Positions 1 through 10,349 of a stretch of 22,152 bases of DNA are shown here, in pieces. The stretch comes from Tritrichomonas musculus (Eukaryota; Parabasalia; Tritrichomonadida; Tritrichomonadidae), in assembly GCA_039105265.1 (NCBI GenBank), contig JAPFFF010000469.1, forward strand, positions 1 through 22,152, read 5' to 3'. Numbering within the stretch: the stretch's first letter is position 1; every line of letters begins with the position of its first letter. The notes below the pieces were generated by a model that worked only from the letters and a program-made list of their open reading frames with translations, was not told the DNA's origin and did no database searches. Both the position numbers and the translations under genes were made by a program.

Positions 1-10
1 ATTAAAAACG

Positions 11-20
11 ATTTCGAAAT
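11..20. other. Invariant 10-bp palindrome ATTTCGAAAT (first of 169)
   Basis: The perfect inverted repeat ATTTCGAAAT lies at p11-20 of every full copy, here shown in M1. None of the variant sites falls inside it, although sites on both sides vary (p9 and p24). A self-complementary core is the sort of site a homodimeric DNA-binding protein could use, but no protein is known to me for it. It does not resemble the CENP-B box. Its invariance may also be chance, because most of the monomer is invariant. Confidence 0.7.
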
Positions 21-22
21 TA

Positions 23-40
23 AGTAAAATCAGTAAAAAT
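23..40 (+). repeat. Internal 9-bp direct subrepeat inside the monomer
   Basis: agtaaaatc (p23-31) is followed directly by agtaaaaat (p32-40), shown here in M1 and present in most copies. The match is 7 of 9. It may be a relic of how the monomer was built from shorter repeats. The G at the second position of each subrepeat is a variable site: p24 is T in H copies and in M38, and p33 is A in eleven copies. Confidence 0.6.
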
Positions 41-524
41 TAAAGCTTAATCTCAGTTATTCTTATTCAAACGTTTCTCACAAATGAACAGAGTTAAATA
101 AAACACAAATCTCAAACACTTTTGTAAGATAATTAAAAACGATTTCGAAATTAAGTAAAATCAGTAAAAATTAAAGCTTAATCTCAGTTATTCTTAATCT
201 AACATTTCTCACAAATGAACAGAGTTAAATAAAACACAAATCTCAAACACTTTTATAAGATAATTAAAAACGATTTCGAAATTAAGTAAAATCAGTAAAA
301 ATTAAAGCTTAATCTCAGTTATTCTTATTCAAACGTTTCTCACAAATGAACAGAGTTAAATAAAACACAAATCTCAAACACTTTTGTAAGATAATTAAAA
401 ACGATTTCGAAATTAAGTAAAATCAGTAAAAATTAAAGCTTAATCTCAGTTATTCTTATTCAAACGTTTCTCACAAATGAACAGAGTTAAATAAAACACA
501 AATCTCAAACACTTTTGTAAGATA

Positions 525-655
525 ATTAAAAACGATTTCGAAATTAAGTAAAATCAGTAAAAATTAAAGCTTAATCTCAGTTATTCTTAATCTAACATTT
601 CTCACAAATGAACAGAGTTAAATAAAACACAAATCTCAAACACTTTTGTAAGATA
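525..655 (+). repeat. Reference monomer, type B (M5)
   Basis: This is a plain type-B copy. It differs from M1 only at p66 (A), p69 (T) and p73 (A). The three changes remove the AAACGTTT palindrome and its CpG. Type B makes up 114 of 169 copies, and I noticed no copy with a mixture of A and B states at these three sites. Long pure-B runs include M43-M51, M74-M79, M96-M103, M111-M124 and M137-M150. Which type is ancestral cannot be told from the window. The G73-to-A change is what CpG decay would give, but p66 and p69 are transversions. Confidence 0.93.
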
Positions 656-786
656 ATTAAAAACGATTTCGAAATTAAGTAAAATCAATAAAGATTAAAT
701 CGCAATATCAATTATTCTTATTCAAACGTTTCTCACAAGTGAACAGAGTTAAATAAAACACAAATCTCAAACACTTTTGTAAGATA
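656..786 (+). repeat. Divergent R-type monomer M6
   Basis: A type-A copy in which p33-56 is a distinct haplotype: A33, G38, T45, G47, C48, A52 and A56. The HindIII site is lost and a new CpG is formed at p46-47. It also carries G84. The only other copy with the full haplotype is M165, 159 monomers away. M20 and M70 share its right part (G47, C48, A52, A56). The cluster of linked changes looks like an older or separate lineage that has survived, or one introduced by conversion from another array. Confidence 0.9.
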
Positions 787-917
787 ATTAAAAACGATTT
801 CGAAATTAAGTAAAATCAATAAAGATTAAAGCTTAATCTCAGTTATTCTTAATCTAACATTTCTCACAAATGAACAGAGTTAAATAAAACACAAATCTCA
901 AACACTTTTGTAAGATA
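787..917 (+). repeat. Mosaic monomer M7 (R-type left, B-type right)
   Basis: This copy has A33 and G38 like the R-type M6 immediately before it, but from p45 on it is standard and it is type B at p66-73. No other copy has G38 without the rest of the R haplotype. The simplest reading is an exchange or short conversion between an R copy and a B copy, with the switch between p39 and p44. Confidence 0.8.
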
Positions 918-1441
918 ATTAAAAACGATTTCGAAATTAAGTAAAATCAGTAAAAATTAAAGCTTAATCTCAGTTATTCTTATTCAAACGTTTCTCACAA
1001 ATGAACAGAGTTAAATAAAACATAAATCTCAAACACTTTTGTAAGATAATTAAAAACGATTTCGAAATTAAGTAAAATCAGTAAAAATTAAAGCTTAATC
1101 TCAGTTATTCTTAATCTAACATTTCTCACAAATGAACAGAGTTAAATAAAACACAAATCTCAAACACTTTTGTAAGATAATTAAAAACGATTTCGAAATT
1201 AAGTAAAATCAGTAAAAATTAAAGCTTAATCTCAGTTATTCTTAATCTAACATTTCTCACAAATGAACAGAGTTAAATAAAACATAAATCTCAAACACTT
1301 TTGTAAGATAATTAAAAACGATTTCGAAATTAAGTAAAATCAGTAAAAATTAAAGCTTAATCTCAGTTATTCTTAATCTAACATTTCTCACAAATGAACA
1401 GAGTTAAATAAAACACAAATCTCAAACACTTTTGTAAGATA

Positions 1442-1703
1442 ATTAAAAACGATTTCGAAATTAAGTAAAATCAGTAAAAATTAAAGCTTAATCTCAGTTA
1501 TTCTTAATCTAACATTTCTCACAAATGAACAGAGTTAAATAAAACACAAATCTCAAACACTTTTATAAGATAATTAAAAACGATTTCGAAATTAAGTAAA
1601 ATCAATAAAAATTAAAGCTTAATCTCAGTTATTCTTAATCTAACATTTCTCACAAATGAACAGAGTTAAATAAAACACAAATCTCAAACACTTTTGTAAG
1701 ATA
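1442..1703 (+). repeat. First A124/A33 linked monomer pair (M12-M13)
   Basis: M12 has A124 (ttttataag instead of ttttgtaag) and the next copy, M13, has A33 (caataaaaa instead of cagtaaaaa). The two sites are 40 bases apart across the monomer boundary. The same pair recurs at M44-45, M46-47, M50-51, M97-98, M99-100, M113-114 and M139-140. Every simple A33 copy (8 of 8) is preceded by an A124 copy, while A124 also occurs without A33 (M2, M29, M32, M58, M87, M112, M138, M158). A33 therefore seems to have arisen on an A124 background and spread as part of a unit longer than one monomer. Confidence 0.85.
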
Positions 1704-2358
1704 ATTAAAAACGATTTCGAAATTAAGTAAAATCAGTAAAAATTAAAGCTTAATCTCAGTTATTCTTATTCAAACGTTTCTCACAAATGAACAGAGTTAA
1801 ATAAAACACAAATCTCAAACACTTTTGTAAGATAATTAAAAACGATTTCGAAATTAAGTAAAATCAGTAAAAATTAAAGCTTAATCTCAGTTATTCTTAT
1901 TCAAACGTTTCTCACAAATGAACAGAGTTAAATAAAACACAAATCTCAAACACTTTTGTAAGATAATTATAAACGATTTCGAAATTAAGTAAAATCAGTA
2001 AAAATTAAAGCTTAATCTCAGTTATTCTTAATCTAACATTTCTCACAAATGAACAGAGTTAAATAAAACACAAATCTCAAACACTTTTGTAAGATAATTA
2101 AAAACGATTTCGAAATTAAGTAAAATCAGTAAAAATTAAAGCTTAATCTCAGTTATTCTTAATCTAACATTTCTCACAAATGAACAGAGTTAAATAAAAC
2201 ACAAATCTCAAACACTTTTGTAAGATAATTAAAAACGATTTCGAAATTAAGTAAAATCAGTAAAAATTAAAGCTTAATCTCAGTTATTCTTATTCAAACG
2301 TTTCTCACAAATGAACAGAGTTAAATAAAACACAAATCTCAAACACTTTTGTAAGATA

Positions 2359-2489
2359 ATTAAAAACGATTTCGAAATTAAGTAAAATCAGTAAAAATTA
2401 AAGCTTATTCTCAATTATTCTTAATCTAACATTTCTCACAAATGAACAGAGTTAAATAAAACACAAATCTCAAACACTTTTGTAAGATA
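2359..2489 (+). repeat. Variant monomer M19 (T50, A56)
   Basis: A type-B copy reading gcttattctcaattatt, which gives T50 and A56. The HindIII site is kept. A56 is otherwise seen only in the R-related copies. The only other copy with this pair is M64 at 8254. M19 is followed directly by the partial R copy M20, whereas M64 precedes M70 by six copies. Confidence 0.85.
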
Positions 2490-2620
2490 ATTAAAAACGA
2501 TTTCGAAATTAAGTAAAATCAGTAAAAATTAAAGCGCAATATCAATTATTCTTATTCAAACGTTTCTCACAAATGAACAGAGTTAAATAAAACACAAATC
2601 TCAAACACTTTTGTAAGATA
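2490..2620 (+). repeat. Partial R-type monomer M20
   Basis: A type-A copy with G47, C48, A52 and A56 (gcgcaatatcaatt) but standard G33, A38 and G45. It lacks the HindIII site and has a GCGC at p45-48. It is identical in type to M70 at 9040. It could be an R copy with its left part replaced, or an intermediate lineage. Confidence 0.85.
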
Positions 2621-2751
2621 ATTAAAAACGATTTCGAAATTAAGTAAAATCAGTAAAAATTAAAGCTTAATCTCAGTTATTCTTATTCAAACGTTTCTCA
2701 CAAATGAACAGAGTTAAATAAAACACAAATCTCAAACACTTTTGTAAGATA

Positions 2752-3013
2752 ATTGAAAAAGATTTCGAAATTAATTAAAATCAGTAAAAATTAAAGCTTA
2801 ATCTCAGTTATTCTTAATCTAACATTTCTCACAAATGAACAGAGTTAAATAAAACATAAATCTCAAACACTTTTGTAAGATAATTATAAACGATTTCGAA
2901 ATTAAGTAAAATCAGTAAAAATTAAAGCTTAATCTCAGTTATTCTTATTCAAACGTTTCTCACAAGTGAACAGAGTTAAATAAAACACAAATCTCAAACA
3001 CTTTTGTAAGATA
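2752..3013 (+). repeat. Atypical H copy followed by T copy (M22-M23)
   Basis: M22 is the first H copy (G4, A9, T24; attgaaaaag ... aattaattaaa), type B, and the only H copy with T106. M23 is T5, type A, with G84. Elsewhere G84 lies in the copy before H and a G copy follows H. Here the G copy is missing and G84 sits after H. This looks like a rearranged or older version of the cassette. Confidence 0.85.
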
Positions 3014-4454
3014 ATTAAAAACGATTTCGAAATTAAGTAAAATCAGTAAAAATTAAAGCTTAATCTCAGTTATTCTTAATCTAACATTTCTCACAAATGA
3101 ACAGAGTTAAATAAAACACAAATCTCAAACACTTTTGTAAGATAATTAAAAACGATTTCGAAATTAAGTAAAATCAGTAAAAATTAAAGCTTAATCTCAG
3201 TTATTCTTAATCTAACATTTCTCACAAATGAACAGAGTTAAATAAAACACAAATCTCAAACACTTTTGTAAGATAATTAAAAACGATTTCGAAATTAAGT
3301 AAAATCAGTAAAAATTAAAGCTTAATCTCAGTTATTCTTAATCTAACATTTCTCACAAATGAACAGAGTTAAATAAAACACAAATCTCAAACACTTTTGT
3401 AAGATAATTAAAAACGATTTCGAAATTAAGTAAAATCAGTAAAAATTAAAGCTTAATCTCAGTTATTCTTATTCAAACGTTTCTCACAAATGAACAGAGT
3501 TAAATAAAACACAAATCTCAAACACTTTTGTAAGATAATTAAAAACGATTTCGAAATTAAGTAAAATCAGTAAAAATTAAAGCTTAATCTCAGTTATTCT
3601 TAATCTAACATTTCTCACAAATGAACAGAGTTAAATAAAACACAAATCTCAAACACTTTTGTAAGATAATTAAAAACGATTTCGAAATTAAGTAAAATCA
3701 GTAAAAATTAAAGCTTAATCTCAGTTATTCTTAATCTAACATTTCTCACAAATGAACAGAGTTAAATAAAACACAAATCTCAAACACTTTTATAAGATAA
3801 TTAAAAACGATTTCGAAATTAAGTAAAATCAGTAAAAATTAAAGCTTAATCTCAGTTATTCTTATTCAAACGTTTCTCACAAATGAACAGAGTTAAATAA
3901 AACACAAATCTCAAACACTTTTGTAAGATAATTAAAAACGATTTCGAAATTAAGTAAAATCAGTAAAAATTAAAGCTTAATCTCAGTTATTCTTATTCAA
4001 ACGTTTCTCACAAATGAACAGAGTTAAATAAAACACAAATCTCAAACACTTTTGTAAGATAATTAAAAACGATTTCGAAATTAAGTAAAATCAGTAAAAA
4101 TTAAAGCTTAATCTCAGTTATTCTTAATCTAACATTTCTCACAAATGAACAGAGTTAAATAAAACACAAATCTCAAACACTTTTATAAGATAATTAAAAA
4201 CGATTTCGAAATTAAGTAAAATCAGTAAAAATTAAAGCTTAATCTCAGTTATTCTTATTCAAACGTTTCTCACAAATGAACAGAGTTAAATAAAACACAA
4301 ATCTCAAACACTTTTGTAAGATAATTAAAAACGATTTCGAAATTAAGTAAAATCAGTAAAAATTAAAGCTTAATCTCAGTTATTCTTATTCAAACGTTTC
4401 TCACAAATGAACAGAGTTAAATAAAACACAAATCTCAAACACTTTTGTAAGATA
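3014..4454 (+). repeat. Segment M24-M34, ordinary copies
   Basis: M24-M26 are B, M27 A, M28 B, M29 B with A124, M30 and M31 A, M32 B with A124, M33 and M34 A. The order from M30 (A, A, B with A124, one more copy, A, A with G84, H, G) matches M85-M92 except at M33/M88 and for T5 in M89, and is close to M156-M162. It therefore forms the left part of the recurring higher-order unit. No unrelated sequence is present. Confidence 0.82.
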
Positions 4455-5109
4455 ATTAAAAACGATTTCGAAATTAAGTAAAATCAGTAAAAATTAAAGC
4501 TTAATCTCAGTTATTCTTATTCAAACGTTTCTCACAAGTGAACAGAGTTAAATAAAACACAAATCTCAAACACTTTTGTAAGATAATTGAAAAAGATTTC
4601 GAAATTAATTAAAATCAGTAAAAATTAAAGCTTAATCTCAGTTATTCTTAATCTAACATTTCTCACAAATGAACAGAGTTAAATAAAACACAAATCTCAA
4701 ACACTTTTGTAAGATAATTGAAAACGATTTCGAAATTAAGTAAAATCAGTAAAAATTAAAGCTTAATCTCAGTTATTCTTAATCTAACATTTCTCACAAA
4801 TGAACAGAGTTAAATAAAACACAAATCTCAAACACTTTTGTAAGATAATTAAAAACGATTTCGAAATTAATTAAAATCAGTAAAAATTAAAGCTTAATCT
4901 CAGTTATTCTTAATCTAACATTTCTCACAAATGAACAGAGTTAAATAAAACACAAATCTCAAACACTTTTGTAAGATAATTATAAACGATTTCGAAATTA
5001 AGTAAAATCAGTAAAAATTAAAGCTTAATCTCAGTTATTCTTATTCAAACGTTTCTCACAAATGAACAGAGTTAAATAAAACACAAATCTCAAACACTTT
5101 TGTAAGATA
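4455..5109 (+). repeat. H cassette 1 (M35-M39)
   Basis: Order: M35 type A with G84; M36 H; M37 G; M38 with T24 only; M39 T type A. M38 is unique: its start is standard (A4, C9) but it has the T24 otherwise confined to H copies. The other full cassettes lack this extra copy. M37 (G4 only) and M38 (T24 only) each carry one end of the H haplotype, as expected if exchange occurred within the first 24 bases of the monomer. Confidence 0.87.
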
Positions 5110-5376
5110 ATTAAAAACGATTTCGAAATTAAGTAAAATCAGTAAAAATTAAAGCTTAATCTCAGTTATTCTTAATCTAACATTTCTCACAAATGAACAG
5201 AGTTAAATAAAACACAAATCTCAAACACTTTTGTAAGATAATTAAAAACGATTTCGAAATTAAGTAAAATCAGTAAAAATTAAAGCTTAATCTCAGTTAT
5301 TCTTATTCAAACGTTTCTCACAAATGAACAGAGTTAAATAAAACACAAATCTCAAACACTTTTGTAAGATAATTAA

Positions 5377-6292
5377 AAACGATTTCGAAATTAAGTAAAA
5401 TCAGTAAAAATTAAAGCTTAATCTCAGTTATTCTTATTCAAACGTTTCTCACAAATGAACAGAGTTAAATAAAACACAAATCTCAAACACTTTTGTAAGA
5501 TAATTAAAAACGATTTCGAAATTAAGTAAAATCAGTAAAAATTAAAGCTTAATCTCAGTTATTCTTAATCTAACATTTCTCACAAATGAACAGAGTTAAA
5601 TAAAACACAAATCTCAAACACTTTTGTAAGATAATTAAAAACGATTTCGAAATTAAGTAAAATCAGTAAAAATTAAAGCTTAATCTCAGTTATTCTTAAT
5701 CTAACATTTCTCACAAATGAACAGAGTTAAATAAAACACAAATCTCAAACACTTTTATAAGATAATTAAAAACGATTTCGAAATTAAGTAAAATCAATAA
5801 AAATTAAAGCTTAATCTCAGTTATTCTTAATCTAACATTTCTCACAAATGAACAGAGTTAAATAAAACACAAATCTCAAACACTTTTGTAAGATAATTAA
5901 AAACGATTTCGAAATTAAGTAAAATCAGTAAAAATTAAAGCTTAATCTCAGTTATTCTTAATCTAACATTTCTCACAAATGAACAGAGTTAAATAAAACA
6001 CAAATCTCAAACACTTTTATAAGATAATTAAAAACGATTTCGAAATTAAGTAAAATCAATAAAAATTAAAGCTTAATCTCAGTTATTCTTAATCTAACAT
6101 TTCTCACAAATGAACAGAGTTAAATAAAACACAAATCTCAAACACTTTTGTAAGATAATTATAAACGATTTCGAAATTAAGTAAAATCAGTAAAAATTAA
6201 AGCTTAATCTCAGTTATTCTTAATCTAACATTTCTCACAAATGAACAGAGTTAAATAAAACACAAATCTCAAACACTTTTGTAAGATAATTA
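5377..6292 (+). repeat. Higher-order block, left member of a 916-bp pair
   Basis: From p6 of M42 to p4 of M49, all diagnostic sites agree with 12320-13235, 53 monomers (6943 bp) to the right. The shared order is A; B; B with A124; B with A33; B with A124; B with A33; T type B. The double A124/A33 pair is found only in these two places. The left boundary is set by p5 of M42 versus M95, and the right boundary by p5 of M49 versus M102. Confidence 0.82.
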
Positions 6293-6583
6293 TAAACGAT
6301 TTCGAAATTAAGTAAAATCAGTAAAAATTAAAGCTTAATCTCAGTTATTCTTAATCTAACATTTCTCACAAATGAACAGAGTTAAATAAAACACAAATCT
6401 CAAACACTTTTGTAAGATAATTAAAAACGATTTCGAAATTAAGTAAAATCAGTAAAAATTAAAGCTTAATCTCAGTTATTCTTAATCTAACATTTCTCAC
6501 AAATGAACAGAGTTAAATAAAACACAAATCTCAAACACTTTTATAAGATAATTAAAAACGATTTCGAAATTAAGTAAAATCAA

Positions 6584-7532
6584 TAAAAATTAAAGCTTAA
6601 TCTCAGTTATTCTTAATCTAACATTTCTCACAAATGAACAGAGTTAAATAAAACACAAATCTCAAACACTTTTGTAAGATAATTAAAAACGATTTCGAAA
6701 TTAAGTAAAATCAGTAAAAATTAAAGCTTAATCTCAGTTATTCTTATTCAAACGTTTCTCACAAATGAACAGAGTTAAATAAAACACAAATCTCAAACAC
6801 TTTTGTAAGATAATTATAAACGATTTCGAAATTAAGTAAAATCAGTAAAAATTAAAGCTTAATCTCAGTTATTCTTATTCAAACGTTTCTCACAAATGAA
6901 CAGAGTTAAATAAAACACAAATCTCAAACACTTTTGTAAGATAATTAAAAACGATTTCGAAATTAAGTAAAATCAGTAAAAATTAAAGCTTAATCTCAGT
7001 TATTCTTATTCAAACGTTTCTCACAAGTGAACAGAGTTAAATAAAACACAAATCTCAAACACTTTTGTAAGATAATTGAAAAAGATTTCGAAATTAATTA
7101 AAATCAGTAAAAATTAAAGCTTAATCTCAGTTATTCTTAATCTAACATTTCTCACAAATGAACAGAGTTAAATAAAACACAAATCTCAAACACTTTTGTA
7201 AGATAATTGAAAACGATTTCGAAATTAAGTAAAATCAGTAAAAATTAAAGCTTAATCTCAGTTATTCTTAATCTAACATTTCTCACAAATGAACAGAGTT
7301 AAATAAAACACAAATCTCAAACACTTTTGTAAGATAATTATAAACGATTTCGAAATTAAGTAAAATCAGTAAAAATTAAAGCTTAATCTCAGTTATTCTT
7401 ATTCAAACGTTTCTCACAAATGAACAGAGTTAAATAAAACACAAATCTCAAACACTTTTGTAAGATAATTAAAAACGATTTCGAAATTAAGTAAAATCAG
7501 TAAAAATTAAAGCTTAATCTCAGTTATTCTTA
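6584..7532 (+). repeat. Higher-order block, left member of a 949-bp pair
   Basis: From p34 of M51 to p65 of M58, all diagnostic sites agree with 13396-14344, 52 monomers (6812 bp) to the right. The shared order includes A, T type A, A with G84, H, G, T type A. The offset differs by exactly one monomer from the neighbouring pair (5377-6292 / 12320-13235). The two larger regions are therefore related, but one gained or lost a whole monomer around M49-M51 / M102-M103. Confidence 0.82.
6944..7467 (+). repeat. H cassette 2 (M54-M57)
   Basis: Order: M54 type A with G84; M55 H (starts 7075); M56 G; M57 T type A. It is preceded by M52 (A) and M53 (T type A), as in cassette 4. This is the four-copy form that also occurs at M90-M93 and M106-M109. 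Confidence 0.9.
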
Positions 7533-8253
7533 ATCTAACATTTCTCACAAATGAACAGAGTTAAATAAAACACAAATCTCAAACACTTTTATAAGATAAT
7601 TATAAACGATTTCGAAATTAAGTAAAATCAGTAAAAATTAAAGCTTAATCTCAGTTATTCTTATTCAAACGTTTCTCACAAATGAACAGAGTTAAATAAA
7701 ACACAAATCTCAAACACTTTTGTAAGATAATTAAAAACGATTTCGAAATTAAGTAAAATCAGTAAAAATTAAAGCTTAATCTCAGTTATTCTTAATCTAA
7801 CATTTCTCACAAATGAACAGAGTTAAATAAAACACAAATCTCAAACACTTTTGTAAGATAATTAAAAACGATTTCGAAATTAAGTAAAATCAGTAAAAAT
7901 TAAAGCTTAATCTCAGTTATTCTTAATCTAACATTTCTCACAAATGAACAGAGTTAAATAAAACACAAATCTCAAACACTTTTGTAAGATAATTATAAAC
8001 GATTTCGAAATTAAGTAAAATCAGTAAAAATTAAAGCTTAATCTCAGTTATTCTTATTCAAACGTTTCTCACAAATGAACAGAGTTAAATAAAACACAAA
8101 TCTCAAACACTTTTGTAAGATAATTATAAACGATTTCGAAATTAAGTAAAATCAGTAAAAATTAAAGCTTAATCTCAGTTATTCTTATTCAAACGTTTCT
8201 CACAAATGAACAGAGTTAAATAAAACACAAATCTCAAACACTTTTGTAAGATA

Positions 8254-8384
8254 ATTAAAAACGATTTCGAAATTAAGTAAAATCAGTAAAAATTAAAGCT
8301 TATTCTCAATTATTCTTAATCTAACATTTCTCACAAATGAACAGAGTTAAATAAAACACAAATCTCAAACACTTTTGTAAGATA
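8254..8384 (+). repeat. Variant monomer M64 (T50, A56)
   Basis: Second and last copy with the T50/A56 pair, type B, otherwise standard. It matches M19, 45 monomers to the left. Both are followed within six copies by a partial R copy and have T or A copies around them, but the surrounding orders differ, so a simple block duplication is not clear. Confidence 0.83.
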
Positions 8385-9039
8385 ATTAAAAACGATTTCG
8401 AAATTAAGTAAAATCAGTAAAAATTAAAGCTTAATCTCAGTTATTCTTATTCAAACGTTTCTCACAAATGAACAGAGTTAAATAAAACACAAATCTCAAA
8501 CACTTTTGTAAGATAATTATAAACGATTTCGAAATTAAGTAAAATCAGTAAAAATTAAAGCTTAATCTCAGTTATTCTTATTCAAACGTTTCTCACAAGT
8601 GAACAGAGTTAAATAAAACACAAATCTCAAACACTTTTGTAAGATAATTAAAAACGATTTCGAAATTAAGTAAAATCAGTAAAAATTAAAGCTTAATCTC
8701 AGTTATTCTTAATCTAACATTTCTCACAAATGAACAGAGTTAAATAAAACACAAATCTCAAACACTTTTGTAAGATAATTATAAACGATTTCGAAATTAA
8801 GTAAAATCAGTAAAAATTAAAGCTTAATCTCAGTTATTCTTAATCTAACATTTCTCACAAATGAACAGAGTTAAATAAAACACAAATCTCAAACACTTTT
8901 GTAAGATAATTAAAAACGATTTCGAAATTAAGTAAAATCAGTAAAAATTAAAGCTTAATCTCAGTTATTCTTAATCTAACATTTCTCACAAATGAACAGA
9001 GTTAAATAAAACACAAATCTCAAACACTTTTGTAAGATA

Positions 9040-9170
9040 ATTAAAAACGATTTCGAAATTAAGTAAAATCAGTAAAAATTAAAGCGCAATATCAATTATT
9101 CTTATTCAAACGTTTCTCACAAATGAACAGAGTTAAATAAAACACAAATCTCAAACACTTTTGTAAGATA
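9040..9170 (+). repeat. Partial R-type monomer M70
   Basis: Type A with G47, C48, A52 and A56, the same haplotype as M20, 50 monomers away. The HindIII site is absent. It is followed by a plain A copy (M71), as M20 is (M21), so M20-M21 and M70-M71 match at every diagnostic site. Confidence 0.85.
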
Positions 9171-9432
9171 ATTAAAAACGATTTCGAAATTAAGTAAAAT
9201 CAGTAAAAATTAAAGCTTAATCTCAGTTATTCTTATTCAAACGTTTCTCACAAATGAACAGAGTTAAATAAAACACAAATCTCAAACACTTTTGTAAGAT
9301 AATTAAAAACGATTTCGAAATTAAGTAAAATCAGTAAAAATTAAAGCTTAATCTCAGTTATTCTTAATCTAACATTTCTCACAAATGAACAGAGTTAAAT
9401 AAAACACAAATCTCAAACACTTTTGTAAGATA

Positions 9433-9563
9433 ATTAAAAACGATTTCGAAATTAAGTAAAATCAGTAAAAATTAAAGCTTAATCTCAGTTATTCTTAATC
9501 TAACATTTCTCACAAGTGAACAGAGTTAAATAAAACACAAATCTCAAACACTTTTGTAAGATA
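9433..9563 (+). repeat. Monomer M73, type B with G84
   Basis: The only type-B copy with G84 (cacaagtgaac); the other nine G84 copies are type A. It probably results from exchange or conversion between p74 and p83, or from a recurrent change. It lies in a long run of otherwise plain B copies and is not linked to an H cassette. Confidence 0.83.
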
Positions 9564-10349
9564 ATTAAAAACGATTTCGAAATTAAGTAAAATCAGTAAA
9601 AATTAAAGCTTAATCTCAGTTATTCTTAATCTAACATTTCTCACAAATGAACAGAGTTAAATAAAACACAAATCTCAAACACTTTTGTAAGATAATTAAA
9701 AACGATTTCGAAATTAAGTAAAATCAGTAAAAATTAAAGCTTAATCTCAGTTATTCTTAATCTAACATTTCTCACAAATGAACAGAGTTAAATAAAACAC
9801 AAATCTCAAACACTTTTGTAAGATAATTAAAAACGATTTCGAAATTAAGTAAAATCAGTAAAAATTAAAGCTTAATCTCAGTTATTCTTAATCTAACATT
9901 TCTCACAAATGAACAGAGTTAAATAAAACACAAATCTCAAACACTTTTGTAAGATAATTAAAAACGATTTCGAAATTAAGTAAAATCAGTAAAAATTAAA
10001 GCTTAATCTCAGTTATTCTTAATCTAACATTTCTCACAAATGAACAGAGTTAAATAAAACACAAATCTCAAACACTTTTGTAAGATAATTAAAAACGATT
10101 TCGAAATTAAGTAAAATCAGTAAAAATTAAAGCTTAATCTCAGTTATTCTTAATCTAACATTTCTCACAAATGAACAGAGTTAAATAAAACACAAATCTC
10201 AAACACTTTTGTAAGATAATTAAAAACGATTTCGAAATTAAGTAAAATCAGTAAAAATTAAAGCTTAATCTCAGTTATTCTTAATCTAACATTTCTCACA
10301 AATGAACAGAGTTAAATAAAACACAAATCTCAAACACTTTTGTAAGATA
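9564..10349 (+). repeat. Run of six apparently identical B monomers (M74-M79)
   Basis: Six consecutive plain B copies show no difference by eye. M80 (10350) is A, M81-M84 are four more plain B copies, and M85-M86 are A. M126-M130 and M147-M150 are similar runs. Such local identity suggests recent small-scale amplification or strong homogenisation. Confidence 0.83.

Larger units (their letters stand above)
1..131 (+). repeat. Reference monomer, type A (M1)
   Basis: This copy serves as the type-A reference. Landmarks in order: a short A-run at p4-8; the 10-bp palindrome ATTTCGAAAT at p11-20, which contains a TTCGAA (BstBI) site; two 9-bp direct subrepeats, agtaaaatc at p23-31 and agtaaaaat at p32-40; a HindIII site AAGCTT at p43-48; the A-type block with T66, A69 and G73, which forms the 8-bp palindrome AAACGTTT at p69-76; AATAAA at p97-102; and a tttt run at p120-123. 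CpG occurs at p9-10, p15-16 and p72-73. 55 of 169 copies are type A. The choice of base 1 as monomer start is arbitrary and simply follows the window edge. Confidence 0.95.
1..2751 (+). repeat. Left segment M1-M21, mixed copies
   Basis: The order by type is: A at M1, M3, M4, M6, M8, M14, M15, M18, M20 and M21; B at the rest. M2 and M12 carry A124. M13 carries A33. M8 and M10 carry T106 (cataaatctc). M16 is the only copy here with T5. This stretch holds many of the uncommon alleles: the full R haplotype (M6), its mosaic (M7), the partial R copy M20, the T50/A56 copy M19, and two of the four T106 copies. It is the least homogenised part of the window. No other sequence is embedded in it. Confidence 0.85.
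7468..9301 (+). repeat. Segment M58-M71, rich in T copies
   Basis: M58 is B with A124; M59, M62 and M63 are T type A; M60 and M61 B; M64 the T50/A56 variant; M65 A; M66 T type A with G84; M67 B; M68 T type B; M69 B; M70 partial R; M71 A. The T5 allele, which turns attaaaaacg into attataaacg and creates TATAAA, is unusually frequent here, with five copies among M59-M68. It is absent from M69-M88. M66 carries G84 but is not followed by H, so it may be a cassette remnant. Confidence 0.83.

Noticed and set aside
11-20. CENP-B box
   Set aside because: The TTCG core is present, but the rest of the known CENP-B box pattern (a GC-rich right half) is not. A centromeric role cannot be claimed from it.
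97-102. Polyadenylation signal AATAAA in each monomer
   Set aside because: The hexamer is expected often in DNA with about 77% A+T, and there is no gene upstream. It is noted as a landmark only.
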